Shown piece after piece: positions 14,734 through 23,664 of a stretch of 64,000 nucleotides of DNA. The translations under genes were made by a program, and so were the position numbers. Numbering within the stretch: position 1 is the first letter of the stretch; each line of letters opens with the position of its first letter. The notes beneath the pieces were generated by a model, which saw only the letters and a list, made by a program, of their open reading frames with translations, made no database searches and had not been told where the DNA came from. This stretch comes from JBFHRE01 sp041746105 (lineage in GTDB: Bacteria > Actinomycetota > Acidimicrobiia > Spongiisociales > ZC4RG35), in contig JBGTHP010000010.1 in NCBI GenBank assembly GCA_041746105.1, positions 1 to 64,000 of the forward strand, in the 5' to 3' direction.

Positions 14734-17365
14734 AAGAATCACCTTCGTCCTCTTGGTCGTCACGCTCCCACGGCCTCGAGGCTTTGGCAGGGGTCGGTTG
14801 GGTTGGGAGGTCCCTTCGGGGGTCGTCCCACCACGACGATGCCGGACTGTTCGGAACCTTTCGAGCCTGTGGCGCCGGGGGTGGCGGTGCCGGGGGTGGC
14901 GGGCTCGAAACCGGCGCCGGCTTTGTGTCCTCGGTCGAACGCTGTGTCAGTTCTGGCTCCATCCGTCCGAGCCTGGCGCCGGTCTGATACGAGCCAAGGG
15001 CAGACTTGAGATCCTGGGCACTCCGCTGGGATGGCCCGGTTGTGTTGACCGGGCTCTCGTCGACGAATGCGGTCCCTGGGTCACGGAGAGGAAGGCCGGC
15101 GCTGGTGGTTGTGGCCGGCGCAGGCGGCTTCGGTTTGGCCTCTTCGTGGCCATTCCCGTTGGGATACGCCACTTCGGCAGCGCTTGCTCCGTTGCCTACG
15201 GACGGTGCCACCATCGGCGGTGTTGTATATGGGTTTCCGATGATCGGAGCCGAACTTTGAACCGGAGTGGGCGCCGGGACCAGCGGTTTGGGCGCCTCAT
15301 GTCGAGGAGCGGGGCCATTCGCAATCGCCGCGGTTCTCAGGGGTAGTTGATCCCCTGTGGTCTCGGTCCGAATCGGGTTCGGGGCGCCGGAATGAGATTG
15401 TCCGTTGGTGGGAGCGGCGGCGACCGGTTTGTGGCCGTTGCCGTTGCTCATGGTCGCAGGTGCAGGCGTGACCGGCGCATCCTGGAGGAGTCGGCGCGGA
15501 ATGGTCATGTGGACGGTCAAGCCAGGCGAACCCTGGACCAGACGGACTCGCACATCGTGTCGTTTGGCGAGGCGAGCCACGACGTAGAAGCCGAGGGTTG
15601 TCTCCAGTGTCAAACCAACCGCCGGCGGCCGTTCGAGCAGCGCGTTGTAATGGTCAAGGCGCGCCTGCGAGAGCCCGGGACCCCGATCGCTGATCGTGAT
15701 CAGATAGCCGTTGTCGTCGAAGTGGCCCGCGACCCGAACCTGAGAGTCAGGCGGCGAGAAATACGTCGCGTTGTCCAGAACTTCGGACAGCAGGTGTGAC
15801 ATGTCGGCGACCGCCGCTCCGGTGACCAGAGCCTGCTCGACGGCCAGAATGGCCACCCGTCGGTAATCTTCGACTTCGCTCAGCGCAGCACGCAACACGT
15901 CGTCGACTTCGACGGGACGTGAGAACTGGCGCTGGGTCTCGACGCCCGCGAGAACCAGCAGGCTCTCGGCGTTGCGCCGGATCCGGGTTGCCATGTGATC
16001 GAGGCGGTAGTACTTGCCGAGGACTTCGCTGTCCTCTTCGCCTTGCTCGAGTTCGTCGATAAGGGCGAGTTGGCGATCGATGAGGCTTCGGTTACGGCGG
16101 CTCATCGTCACGAAGATGTCGGCGATCCCTTTCCGAAGCACGCTCATCTGATCGACCGCGACCGACTCGAGGGCATGCTGAACGGCGTTGAAGGACTTGG
16201 CCAGCGACGCCAGTTCGTCACGACCGCGCACGTCGAGATCTTCGAGCTTGGGAAGTTCGATCTCTTCGTCGGAGTTCTTCAGGGTCGATACCAGCGCCGG
16301 GAGGTGGGTGGTGGCCACGATCTGGGCCCGTTCCGTGAGCCTCTTCACACGATTGGACAAGCGGGTGATGACCGTGGTCGCCAGGAAACCGGCCAGGAGC
16401 ATGACTCCCAGGGTTATCGCGGTTTCGGTCTGGGCTCTTCTCGTCGACTCCGCGGCTGCCGCGGTCGCCTCTGCCGACAAGCGTTGTGTGAACTCGACTT
16501 CGAGGGCAGCCAAAGTGTCTCGTTGACCGCTGAACGATTCGATGTTCTCCCAGGCGTCGCTGGGGTTGTACACATCGCCCAGTTCTGATTCTGTACCTGC
16601 GTAGCGGTCGCTCAATGCCGCGGAGCGATCCTTGGCTCGTTGCAGGATCTGAGGTCCGTTCAGCTCTTCGAATCTACTCAGAAACTGGGGCGAAGCCGTC
16701 GTCTTGAGGCTCAACATATAGCGGTCGAGGTCCTCTTGGCCGCTTTCGATGTCGTGGATCAAATCATTGAGTTCTTGGCTGGACTTGACCTGACCGAGGT
16801 CGTCCACAACGTATGTCCTGAGCTCGGTCGCGGTTTTGGTGGCGTTGCTGAGGGCGCCGATGGTGGCGAGCTCCGCAGCGAAGTCGGGATCCGAGGCATA
16901 GGTCGGCGTCAATTCGTTGATCGTCAACAACCGGTGTGCGACCCCGTCGAACCGTCCATCGACCGCAGGTCGCGGCAGCTCACCGGCCTCTAGATCGGAT
17001 CGGGCGGCAGAAAGCATCCCCCGCACGTCGGCCAGCACATCGTTCAGGGCTGGATCGGTGGTGCCGCTGGCATCGATGTGCCTCTTGACTTCCGTGAGGG
17101 CTTCGTCGGTGGCGGCGCGAGCTTCTGTGGCTCTCTCGACATCCTCGAAGACGAGGACCAGCTCGGAGCTGTATCCCTCCAATTCGAGGCGGTGTACGGT
17201 TTCGGAAACCCAGCGCGCGAGTGTTCCGAACTCGGCGGTCTGGGCTTCACGACTGGCGTCGTCCAGCGTCGACTGGACGAGAATCGTTGTGGCGGCTCCG
17301 AGGGCGAGCATCAATGGCAATAGCGCGGTCCAAAGCTTGGACCGAAGAGAAAGTCTCTTCAACAT
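14726..17365 (-). CDS. Conservon sensor histidine-kinase-like protein (CvnA)
   Basis: 879 residues. A first membrane segment (LWTALLPLMLALGAATTIL) is followed by about 300 residues of helical outer domain of the nitrate/nitrite-sensing (NIT) type, then a second membrane segment (TAITLGVMLLAGFLATTVI), a HAMP-like region, a kinase-like helical pair lacking an obvious phospho-His block, and an HATPase domain (SEVLDNATYFSPPDSQV N box; ISDRGPGLSQ G1 box). The C-terminal 200 residues are proline/asparagine-rich disorder. ATG 17365 has GGGAG 6 bases upstream. It is the first gene of cvnABCD and is divergent from the ECF sigma gene. Confidence 0.9.
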   Translation of the reverse strand: MLKRLSLRSKLWTALLPLMLALGAATTILVQSTLDDASREAQTAEFGTLARWVSETVHRLELEGYSSELVLVFEDVERATEARAATDEALTEVKRHIDASGTTDPALNDVLADVRGMLSAARSDLEAGELPRPAVDGRFDGVAHRLLTINELTPTYASDPDFAAELATIGALSNATKTATELRTYVVDDLGQVKSSQELNDLIHDIESGQEDLDRYMLSLKTTASPQFLSRFEELNGPQILQRAKDRSAALSDRYAGTESELGDVYNPSDAWENIESFSGQRDTLAALEVEFTQRLSAEATAAAAESTRRAQTETAITLGVMLLAGFLATTVITRLSNRVKRLTERAQIVATTHLPALVSTLKNSDEEIELPKLEDLDVRGRDELASLAKSFNAVQHALESVAVDQMSVLRKGIADIFVTMSRRNRSLIDRQLALIDELEQGEEDSEVLGKYYRLDHMATRIRRNAESLLVLAGVETQRQFSRPVEVDDVLRAALSEVEDYRRVAILAVEQALVTGAAVADMSHLLSEVLDNATYFSPPDSQVRVAGHFDDNGYLITISDRGPGLSQARLDHYNALLERPPAVGLTLETTLGFYVVARLAKRHDVRVRLVQGSPGLTVHMTIPRRLLQDAPVTPAPATMSNGNGHKPVAAAPTNGQSHSGAPNPIRTETTGDQLPLRTAAIANGPAPRHEAPKPLVPAPTPVQSSAPIIGNPYTTPPMVAPSVGNGASAAEVAYPNGNGHEEAKPKPPAPATTTSAGLPLRDPGTAFVDESPVNTTGPSQRSAQDLKSALGSYQTGARLGRMEPELTQRSTEDTKPAPVSSPPPPAPPPPAPQARKVPNSPASSWWDDPRRDLPTQPTPAKASRPWERDDQEDEGDSYA

Positions 17366-17670
17366 CCCTTGCTCCCGTGGTAGGACGCGCTCCCTATCGG
17401 CCGTGGCGCTCAAAAACTTGAATCGGCCGCGAGGAAATCAGCTCAAATTGCGCAAAATCGCTTCGACCCAGCCGACAAGGGGCCCCGTCGCGGATCCACC
17501 TCCCCCACTGCCGCCGCCGTGAGCGGCCTTGCAGTCGCCAACCGAGATTTGGCGAAAGTGGTTCAGAAACACCATGCCGGTGAACTTCCGCCCATTTCCC
17601 GTCGTCTCAAGTGCACACGAGCATGATCATGAAGCGGTCGTCACAATGGTTGTTCTGAGCAAAGGACGGA
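17366..17670. other. Divergent promoter region between cvnA and ECF sigma gene
   Basis: About 305 bases with no supported gene. It holds the ECF-type promoter described at 17581-17608 and must hold the cvnA promoter as well, for which I see no clear boxes. A plus-strand frame beginning at 17529 runs through the sigma gene out of frame and is rejected as a shadow. Confidence 0.6.
17581..17608 (+). promoter_or_regulatory. ECF-type promoter of the sigma operon
   Basis: TGAAC at 17581-17585 and CGTCTC at 17603-17608 are separated by 17 bases. This is the -35/-10 pair expected for ECF sigma factors and lies 62 bases before the sigma start, so the sigma gene is probably autoregulated. The same pair with the same 17-base spacing occurs before the propeller gene at 22421, which strengthens both calls. 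Confidence 0.55.
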
Positions 17671-18192
17671 GTGGAGCCCGAAACGGCACTCATCGAGAGG
17701 GCGATCGACGGCGATCAAGTCGCCTTTGCCGCGCTCGTGGAACCTCTCCGTGCGCCGGTGTGGAGGTTTTTGTGCCGCTACCTTCCGGACGAGGCCACCG
17801 CCGAGGATGTCACTCAGGACACCTTTCTCAGGGTTTATCTGAGATTGGGGTCCTTTCGAGGACGTTCGAGGTTTTCGACATGGGTGTTTCAAATCGCTCG
17901 CAATGCAGCGATCGACGCCGACCGGTCCCGCCGGCGAAGGGATCGTTTGCCCGGCGTCCTTTCGTCGTTCGGACCGACGGCCACCGATCCCCCGACAGGG
18001 AGACTGGAACTGGATCAGGCGATTGCGAGCCTGTCGCCAAAGCTACGTCAGGTGTTTGTGCTCGTAGAAGTTGTTGGGCTCTCGTATCGGGAGACTGCGG
18101 ACGTGGTCGGGACTCCGGAAGGCACCGTGAAGAGCCGCATGTTCCTCGCCAGGGAAGCATTGACCAAGTGGCTGGCCAACGATGAAATGTGA
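17671..18192 (+). CDS. ECF RNA polymerase sigma factor
   Basis: 173 residues. Region 2 is seen in VWRFLCRYLPDEATAEDVTQ followed by DTFLRVYLRL and STWVFQIARNAAIDADRSRR; region 4 in LDQAIASLSPKLRQVFVLVE, VVGLSYRETADVVGTPEGTV and KSRMFLAREAL, which includes the -35-binding helix-turn-helix. Length and the two-domain build are those of ECF factors. GTG 17671 has AAAGGA about 6 bases upstream. Its stop overlaps the anti-sigma start by 11 bases. It is probably held inactive at the membrane by that anti-sigma factor. Confidence 0.92.
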   Translation: MEPETALIERAIDGDQVAFAALVEPLRAPVWRFLCRYLPDEATAEDVTQDTFLRVYLRLGSFRGRSRFSTWVFQIARNAAIDADRSRRRRDRLPGVLSSFGPTATDPPTGRLELDQAIASLSPKLRQVFVLVEVVGLSYRETADVVGTPEGTVKSRMFLAREALTKWLANDEM

Positions 18193-19867
18193 AGAAGCCC
18201 GCCGAATCGAGTCGGCGCGACTGGATGGGATCGAGGCGGACGTCGCAGATGTGCCGCGGTTCGATGCGCACATCGAGTCGTGTGACGATTGTTTGCGGTA
18301 TCGCCAAAGGGCGCTTCTTCTGCGTGGGGCGATGAGAGCACAGATGACCCCGCCACCCCCTCTTTATCCGCTTCGGGAGACCTCTCGATTCACGAGGCCA
18401 GTGCGAAAGTGGGTGGCGGTGGCCGCCGCCGGAGGTCTGGCGCTGGGGTGGTTGATAGGCGGGATCGTTCCCCAAGAAAGTGACTCCATTGTCGCCGGGT
18501 TCACCCAAAATCTCGCCGCCCAACTCGGCGAAGTCGAACCGTTCTCGGCCGATGTTGCCGTCGTCGAGAGAGGCTGGCATCCCGACGTCCCGGAGAGGCG
18601 GTTCTCTGGTTCGATTGGGTTCGCTGGACCCGACTCGGCCGCTGTGGTCCTGGTGGATGAGACGATTTATCCCTCGGCAAACTGGGTGAAAAACGACGTG
18701 ACGGTGGTCGTTGACGGTGCGCATGCCTGGTCATCGGCTACCCGGCCTTGCCCGTCCAACCTCCTGCCCGGTTGCGCTCGAGAACCTCTTGTCGCCTCGA
18801 CCAATGGCCGGTCGCCGTTTTCGAGTGGCCTGCTGGTGGCTTCGGACCTGGTTGTGTCCCCACTCTCGTTTGCGTCCGAAGAGGTCGGTAGGGCACCAGA
18901 CAATGAATCCATTCCGGGGAATCCCCTCGGTCTCCGAATGTCGGTCGCACAAGCCAGGCCGCTGCTCGGAGCCATTCTCCCGGCAGGCAACTTTCGTGAT
19001 TTCCACCCCGCCGACACCGTTGATGTGTGGCTCGATCCGATGGAGCTGAGACCGATACTGATCGAGGTTCGTCCGGCAGAAGATCCTGCTCGCCGGGCGT
19101 GGGCGGCGACGCACGGTTATCGGGACGGTCTGGAGGTGATCCTCGCGGTGACCATCACGCCGCGTGCCGGCGATCCGGTTTTGCCTTCGCCGCCTCCCGC
19201 ATACGATCCCGGCACTTTCAGGCCAACAGGGAGACCGTCGGCAGCCTTGGCCGGTCTCGGACAGTGGCGACAAGGTTGGCTTGGCGGGACGTTGATCGAA
19301 ACCTGGGCGCGCGGTGCCGCTTGGTTGAGGATCGAGAGAACGGCGACCGACGATCCACCAGAAGTCGAAGGTTTGATCGAGATGACGATCGGCAGCGGTT
19401 TCGGATACTTTGATGCCATGAGCCGTTCTGTGGTGGGATTCGACGACGGTCATGTCTTTGTCGCAACAGGTTCGCTCGCGCTGGATGATCTGGCCGAAGC
19501 ACTCAACAACTACGGGATGACCGGGAGACGGCTGGCGCCGTCGTCGACAGCGGAATCCGTTGGACTGCGGCTCGGGTCGCCGGCCGGATTTGGACCATCA
19601 ACGATCTGGGGAGATGGGTCGGGCTTGACGGAGGTTTCCTGGGGTGGGGGAGATCGTGTGATCCGGCTTCGGCAGAGGAGCGGTTCAAACTTGCCGCCGC
19701 CGATCGACCCTGCCGCCACCGGGGTTGAGTTTCGTTCGACCGTTGCTCGATATTCGGCGGAGGCAGGAACCCTCGAGTGGGTCGAGGACGATGTGGCCTA
19801 TAGGTTGGACGGCGTGGGTCTTTCTCTACGGGATTTGGTATCGATCGGCGAGCAGCTCGTTCGATGA
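18182..19867 (+). CDS. Zinc-finger anti-sigma factor with large outer domain
   Basis: 561 residues. The first 50 are the cytoplasmic sigma-binding domain with the ZAS motif HIESCDDC (H-x3-C-x2-C). A membrane segment follows at about 78-95 (VAVAAAGGLALGWLIGGIV). The remaining 460 residues are outside the cell and have no family I can name; they hold repeated Gly/Ser/Asp-rich strands, including a DVWLDPMELRPILIEVRP segment like lipoprotein-carrier or sigma-E regulator folds such as RseB/MucB. A fused RseB-like sensor would fit an envelope-stress anti-sigma. It overlaps the sigma gene and, by an ATGA, the peptidase gene, so the three are one operon. Confidence 0.85.
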   Translation: MKCEEARRIESARLDGIEADVADVPRFDAHIESCDDCLRYRQRALLLRGAMRAQMTPPPPLYPLRETSRFTRPVRKWVAVAAAGGLALGWLIGGIVPQESDSIVAGFTQNLAAQLGEVEPFSADVAVVERGWHPDVPERRFSGSIGFAGPDSAAVVLVDETIYPSANWVKNDVTVVVDGAHAWSSATRPCPSNLLPGCAREPLVASTNGRSPFSSGLLVASDLVVSPLSFASEEVGRAPDNESIPGNPLGLRMSVAQARPLLGAILPAGNFRDFHPADTVDVWLDPMELRPILIEVRPAEDPARRAWAATHGYRDGLEVILAVTITPRAGDPVLPSPPPAYDPGTFRPTGRPSAALAGLGQWRQGWLGGTLIETWARGAAWLRIERTATDDPPEVEGLIEMTIGSGFGYFDAMSRSVVGFDDGHVFVATGSLALDDLAEALNNYGMTGRRLAPSSTAESVGLRLGSPAGFGPSTIWGDGSGLTEVSWGGGDRVIRLRQRSGSNLPPPIDPAATGVEFRSTVARYSAEAGTLEWVEDDVAYRLDGVGLSLRDLVSIGEQLVR

Positions 19868-21033
19868 AGGCCTCAATGGCCGTTGCCGCGGGCTTTGGCG
19901 TCGGTGTCCTTGCCGGCTTTTGGCTGGCCGGTGCCAACCAAACAGAACCACCGCTCTCAGTCTCCCGAACGACGGAGCCTCCCTCGGTTGTCGCAACCAT
20001 TGCCCCGCCGGCTACTCCTGCCGTCGGGGTCGCGCTGGTTTGGGTACCGGGGGAAGTGCCGGACGCCCTCACGCGCTCGATCGCAACAATCGACGGCGTC
20101 GAAGCGGTGATCGAGGCGGTCGCCGGCCAGGTTTATCTCTCATCTACGTTCGCCGCCGACGGCTCTGTTCTCGATGCCCCGTCCGGGGACGGTCTGATCC
20201 CGATGGAAGTGGTTGGTTTCGAACCGGCCGAATTGATGACGATTGATCCGGAAACGGCCGGTCGATTACTGGTTGGGGAAGTGTTGCTTGGCGAGTCCTC
20301 CGCCGTCGTCCGGAGGTTGGGCGCAGGTGGAGCGCTGGTCTCGAGCAGCGGACCTCGATGGACGATCGGTGGCGTGGTCTCCGACGGGCTATATGGTGCC
20401 GCCGAAATCGTGATGGCGCGTCGCGAAGCCGTGGCGGCCGGGGTGACGGCCGTGCGATACCTGCTCATCGCCTACTCGGGTGATCGGGCGACGATCGAGC
20501 AGGAGATCCGGGATCGGGCGAAGGGAGAGGTTTCTCTGCGATTCCGCGGTCCGGGGGAGACTCCCTTTCTGCATCATGGAGATGCGGTACTGCCCCAGGC
20601 CGTCATCAAGCGGATATTCGGAGAGTTCGTCGTCAGTGCGGTCGAGGGCGATGCCTTCGAAATCGATCGCCTCTGGGTACAAGAAAACATCGTGACCGAA
20701 ACGATTCCGATCTTGGGTCCCATCACGTGCCACCGCTCGATCATTCCATTGGTTACGGCCGTCATGGGAGACCTGGAGGCGGCGGGTCTCGGCGAACTGG
20801 TCGACCCAGAAACCTTCCAGGGTTGTTTCAATCCCCGTTTTGTCGCCGGATCCAACGCCATATCGCACCACAGCTGGGGAATCGCCCTCGACGTCAACTA
20901 CCGCGGCAATGAACAAGGCCTAGCCGCAACCATCGATCCCCGTGTGGTCGACATATTCGAACGTCACGGGTTTGGTTGGGGAGGCGATTGGCTCGTGCCC
21001 GATCCAGCCCACTTCGAGTGGTTGGGTGGATAG
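19864..21033 (+). CDS. Membrane-anchored M15-family D-Ala-D-Ala carboxypeptidase-like protein
   Basis: 389 residues. An N-terminal hydrophobic segment (VAAGFGVGVLAGFWLAGA) is a signal anchor; a Thr/Pro-rich linker follows. The C-terminal domain carries the M15 zinc-peptidase landmarks SHHSWGIALDVNYRG (SxHxxGxAxD) and HGFGWGGDWLVPDPAHFEW (final His ligand region). Such enzymes cut peptidoglycan stem peptides. About 230 residues between them are unassigned and may be an adaptor domain. Coupling to the ECF sigma/anti-sigma pair suggests wall remodelling during envelope stress. It faces the convergent propeller gene with an 8-base gap. Confidence 0.82.
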   Translation: MKASMAVAAGFGVGVLAGFWLAGANQTEPPLSVSRTTEPPSVVATIAPPATPAVGVALVWVPGEVPDALTRSIATIDGVEAVIEAVAGQVYLSSTFAADGSVLDAPSGDGLIPMEVVGFEPAELMTIDPETAGRLLVGEVLLGESSAVVRRLGAGGALVSSSGPRWTIGGVVSDGLYGAAEIVMARREAVAAGVTAVRYLLIAYSGDRATIEQEIRDRAKGEVSLRFRGPGETPFLHHGDAVLPQAVIKRIFGEFVVSAVEGDAFEIDRLWVQENIVTETIPILGPITCHRSIIPLVTAVMGDLEAAGLGELVDPETFQGCFNPRFVAGSNAISHHSWGIALDVNYRGNEQGLAATIDPRVVDIFERHGFGWGGDWLVPDPAHFEWLGG

Positions 21034-21041
21034 ACGAGCCT

Positions 21042-22421
21042 TCAACAGGCGCAGAAGAAGTTCTGCAACTCCTCGAACTTTTGACCGAGCCCGGGAGCGT
21101 CGAGGAATCGAATCTCCCCGCCGGGTTTGGGAGCAGAAATCGTGCGAACCGCCCGCATCTGATCGATCGCGATGACCTTGATCCCATCGGACATCGAGAC
21201 CCATAGCTCCGCGCCATCGGCCGAGATGCGAATGTCGCTGATGGCGGGTTCGGCGACCGGCTGGTTGGTTGCTCGCCATCCCAACGCTGGTTGCAGTGTC
21301 ACGGTGTCGATTGCGAAAACGTTGTAGCCGTCAGAAACAAACAGCCTGCCGGCGTCTCGTGAGACCGCGATCGGCGTCGTGCCGGCGGAGTTGCCCAATA
21401 ACTCGATGGATGCCGTCCGGGTAACGACCATATCGATCGCATCAATCTCCGCAAGCTTCTTGGCCACGGAGTCGACGACGTACAGGTGTTGGCCATCGGG
21501 ATCGACCGCCAGCCCCATCCCTGATTCCTTCTGGCCGATGGGTAGCGGCAAGAAGATACAGAAAGACCAATCCCGCTCGAGCGAGATGACATGTACGAAG
21601 CCGTAACGACCATCGCCTTCGCCATCGGTGACCGGCTCTCCGCTGCCGACGGTGTAGAGGGTGTACATGAAAGTTCCGTCTGGATGGATCGCCTGGGCTC
21701 GGGCGTGACCACGCATCTCAGGGTTGAGTGGCACCTCGGGGGTGTAGACGTCACCGATAAGGCCATTCTCGAGATTCAGTTGTCTGACCAGGTAGTGATC
21801 AGGATTGGTGGCCGGGGCGAACTCGAGCAGATACAGAACCGAGCCATCGAGTGTGAACGTTTCTGGCTCGAAGTTGCCTTCGAGGTGGAAGGTCTTGGGC
21901 GGTCGACCATCCTTCCAGACAATCGTGAAATCGGTCACCTCTCTCGGTTCGGGAGAGTACAGGCCACGATGACCTTGAGTGGAGGGAGCGAGCACCGCCG
22001 CCATGCCATCGACGCCAACCAGACGCACCTTCAGCCGGGGCGGGACCGCCTGTTCTGCCTTTACGCTGCCGTCGGAAGGATCGACCTGCTGGACGACCGA
22101 CCGATCGCCCTCTTCTGCGACGCGGTAGAGCACCGATCCGTCAGGGGCGGCGAGAGCTCCGGAGATCGAGAAAACAGTCTGGCCGGTGTCGGGATCGATC
22201 AGTGAAATAGTGTCCTCACCGTCTCCAACCAGCACGCCAGAAGTATCCGACGGCTGGTTCATCAGGAGTCCGGCTGCCGCGATCATGAACATCGCCAGGC
22301 CGGCGGGCACGAACCAGCTGAGGCGTTTTGGGGAGTATGGAACCGGTGGCCGATTTACTGCACCGACCGTGATCTCGATCGGCGGCGCAGGTTGATCTAT
22401 CGAGAACTCGGTTGTTGTCAT
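21042..22421 (-). CDS. Membrane-anchored beta-propeller protein
   Basis: 459 residues. A membrane segment (WFVPAGLAMFMIAAAGLLM) near residue 38 follows a short cytoplasmic Pro-rich region, and the rest is a propeller with YncE/PQQ-like blades (GLAVDPDGQHLYVVDSVAKK, IAVSRDAGRLFVSDGYNVFA, DIRISADGAELWVSMSDGIK). These propellers usually bind other proteins or cofactors at the cell surface. ATG 22421 has GAGGAGG 4 bases upstream. The TGAAC-N17-CGTCTC promoter just before it puts it under the ECF factor encoded next door. It ends in FFCAC, with two closely spaced cysteines. Confidence 0.78.
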   Translation of the reverse strand: MTTTEFSIDQPAPPIEITVGAVNRPPVPYSPKRLSWFVPAGLAMFMIAAAGLLMNQPSDTSGVLVGDGEDTISLIDPDTGQTVFSISGALAAPDGSVLYRVAEEGDRSVVQQVDPSDGSVKAEQAVPPRLKVRLVGVDGMAAVLAPSTQGHRGLYSPEPREVTDFTIVWKDGRPPKTFHLEGNFEPETFTLDGSVLYLLEFAPATNPDHYLVRQLNLENGLIGDVYTPEVPLNPEMRGHARAQAIHPDGTFMYTLYTVGSGEPVTDGEGDGRYGFVHVISLERDWSFCIFLPLPIGQKESGMGLAVDPDGQHLYVVDSVAKKLAEIDAIDMVVTRTASIELLGNSAGTTPIAVSRDAGRLFVSDGYNVFAIDTVTLQPALGWRATNQPVAEPAISDIRISADGAELWVSMSDGIKVIAIDQMRAVRTISAPKPGGEIRFLDAPGLGQKFEELQNFFCAC

Positions 22422-22446
22422 GATCCTCCTCGTTGCGTATGCCAAT

Positions 22447-22474
22447 GAGACGAACCAAGGCGGGTGGATGTTCA
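22447..22474 (-). promoter_or_regulatory. ECF-type promoter of the propeller gene
   Basis: On the minus strand TGAAC (22474-22470) and CGTCTC (22452-22447) are separated by 17 bases, the same boxes and spacing as upstream of the ECF sigma gene 4.9 kb away. The -10 is 25 bases before the ATG and the leader would hold only the ribosome site. Both sites also share a C-rich spacer start. This predicts direct control by the neighbouring sigma factor. Confidence 0.55.
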
Positions 22475-22500
22475 GTTGATGTTGCTGCTACAAACGGGCC

Positions 22501-23562
22501 ATGACCGAAATGGCGGAACTCATCGAAGTGCGAGCCGACGAGCAGTTCGACACAGAAAGGCTCGTCCACTGGCTCGGGGATCGGTTGCCGGGGTCGGACC
22601 TGCCCTTGGAGGTTCTGCAGTTTGCGAGAGGCAAGGCCAATCTGACCTACCTCCTTCGGTTTGGCGATGTCGAGTACGTTCTGAGACGGCCGCCACTCGG
22701 ACAAGTCGCACCTTCTGCCCACGACATGAGCAGGGAATTCAAGGTTCTGTCAACCCTTTGGCGCGCTTTTCCCAAGGCGGCCCGCGCCTACGAATTCTGC
22801 GACGATCCAGCCGTCATCGGCGCCCCGTTTTTTGTGATGGAACGACGGCATGGAATTGTTGTGCAAGGTGTTATCCCTGACATCTTCGGCGGCGGAACCG
22901 ACGCAGTCGCCAATCGGAAACTGAGCGAGGCAGTAGTCGACACGCTGGCCGAGTTTCACGCCGTGTCACCGGTTGCTGCCGGCCTCGGTGATCTTGGTCA
23001 TCCGGACGGATTCACTCGGCGCCAGGTTGAAGGGTGGGTCGGGCGGTGGCACAAGTCCAAACATGAAGAGAACCCCGTGGCGGGAGAGTTGGCCGATTGG
23101 CTCATCGACCACCTTCCATCGTCACCCGATGTGACGCTCGTCCACAACGATTGGCGGCTCGACAACATGGCCGTGAGCGAGACGGACCCAGGCGAATGTG
23201 TTGCTGTTTATGACTGGGACATGTGCACCCGGGGCGACCCGCTGGTCGATCTCGGCACCGTCATGTCGATCTGGTTTGACCCGGGAGAGGCCCCGCCGGA
23301 GTTCGCTGACATGCCGACTGCAGTCCCGGTGAACGAAGGTGGTTTCATGCGAAGAGCCGAAGCCATCAGACGTTACGGCGAACGGTCTGGCAGGGAGCTC
23401 TCGGAATTAGCCTGGTACGAGGTGTTTGGCGCTTTCAAACTCGCCGTGGTGCTCCAACAGATATTCATCCGCTGGCAAAGGGGCCAGACACGGGATGAGA
23501 GGTTCTCTCGAATGGGGGTCGGGGCCAAGGTGTTGTTGGAAGTTGCTGCGTCACGTCGCTGA
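22501..23562 (+). CDS. APH-fold phosphotransferase (ACAD10/11-like group)
   Basis: 353 residues of the aminoglycoside-phosphotransferase kinase fold. Landmarks: FARGKANLTYLLRFGDVEYV (nucleotide-binding strands), APFFVMERRHGIVVQG (hinge), VTLVHNDWRLDNMAV (catalytic HxDxxxxN loop) and VAVYDWDMCTRGDPLVDLGT (metal-binding DxD). The group is often linked to acyl-CoA dehydrogenases and is suspected to phosphorylate hydroxyacyl-CoA rather than antibiotics. No ribosome site precedes the ATG; a TACAAA hexamer 6 bases before it would allow a leaderless transcript. A second ATG lies 4 codons later. Confidence 0.85.
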   Translation: MTEMAELIEVRADEQFDTERLVHWLGDRLPGSDLPLEVLQFARGKANLTYLLRFGDVEYVLRRPPLGQVAPSAHDMSREFKVLSTLWRAFPKAARAYEFCDDPAVIGAPFFVMERRHGIVVQGVIPDIFGGGTDAVANRKLSEAVVDTLAEFHAVSPVAAGLGDLGHPDGFTRRQVEGWVGRWHKSKHEENPVAGELADWLIDHLPSSPDVTLVHNDWRLDNMAVSETDPGECVAVYDWDMCTRGDPLVDLGTVMSIWFDPGEAPPEFADMPTAVPVNEGGFMRRAEAIRRYGERSGRELSELAWYEVFGAFKLAVVLQQIFIRWQRGQTRDERFSRMGVGAKVLLEVAASRR

Positions 23563-23631
23563 TCGGGTTCGGCGAGGCCGAATATCGGACAAGCCTCTGA
23601 CCGGTAGGGCCAGGACCAGGCCCATATCTGC

Positions 23632-23652
23632 CGGCGCCGTGGCGCCGTTTTT
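23632..23652 (+). terminator. Rho-independent terminator
   Basis: CGGCGC, loop CGTG, GCGCCG, then five T. The stem is six G/C pairs and directly followed by the U-tract, 70 bases past the phosphotransferase stop. It ends only 12 bases before the next ATG, so it might also act as an attenuator for the lipoprotein gene. Confidence 0.65.
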
Positions 23653-23664
23653 AGAATCCCCGCC

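Noticed and set aside
17529..18185. A 218-residue frame overlapping the ECF sigma gene
   Set aside because: It lies in another frame of the sigma gene, whose protein is clearly recognisable; composition is that of a shadow.
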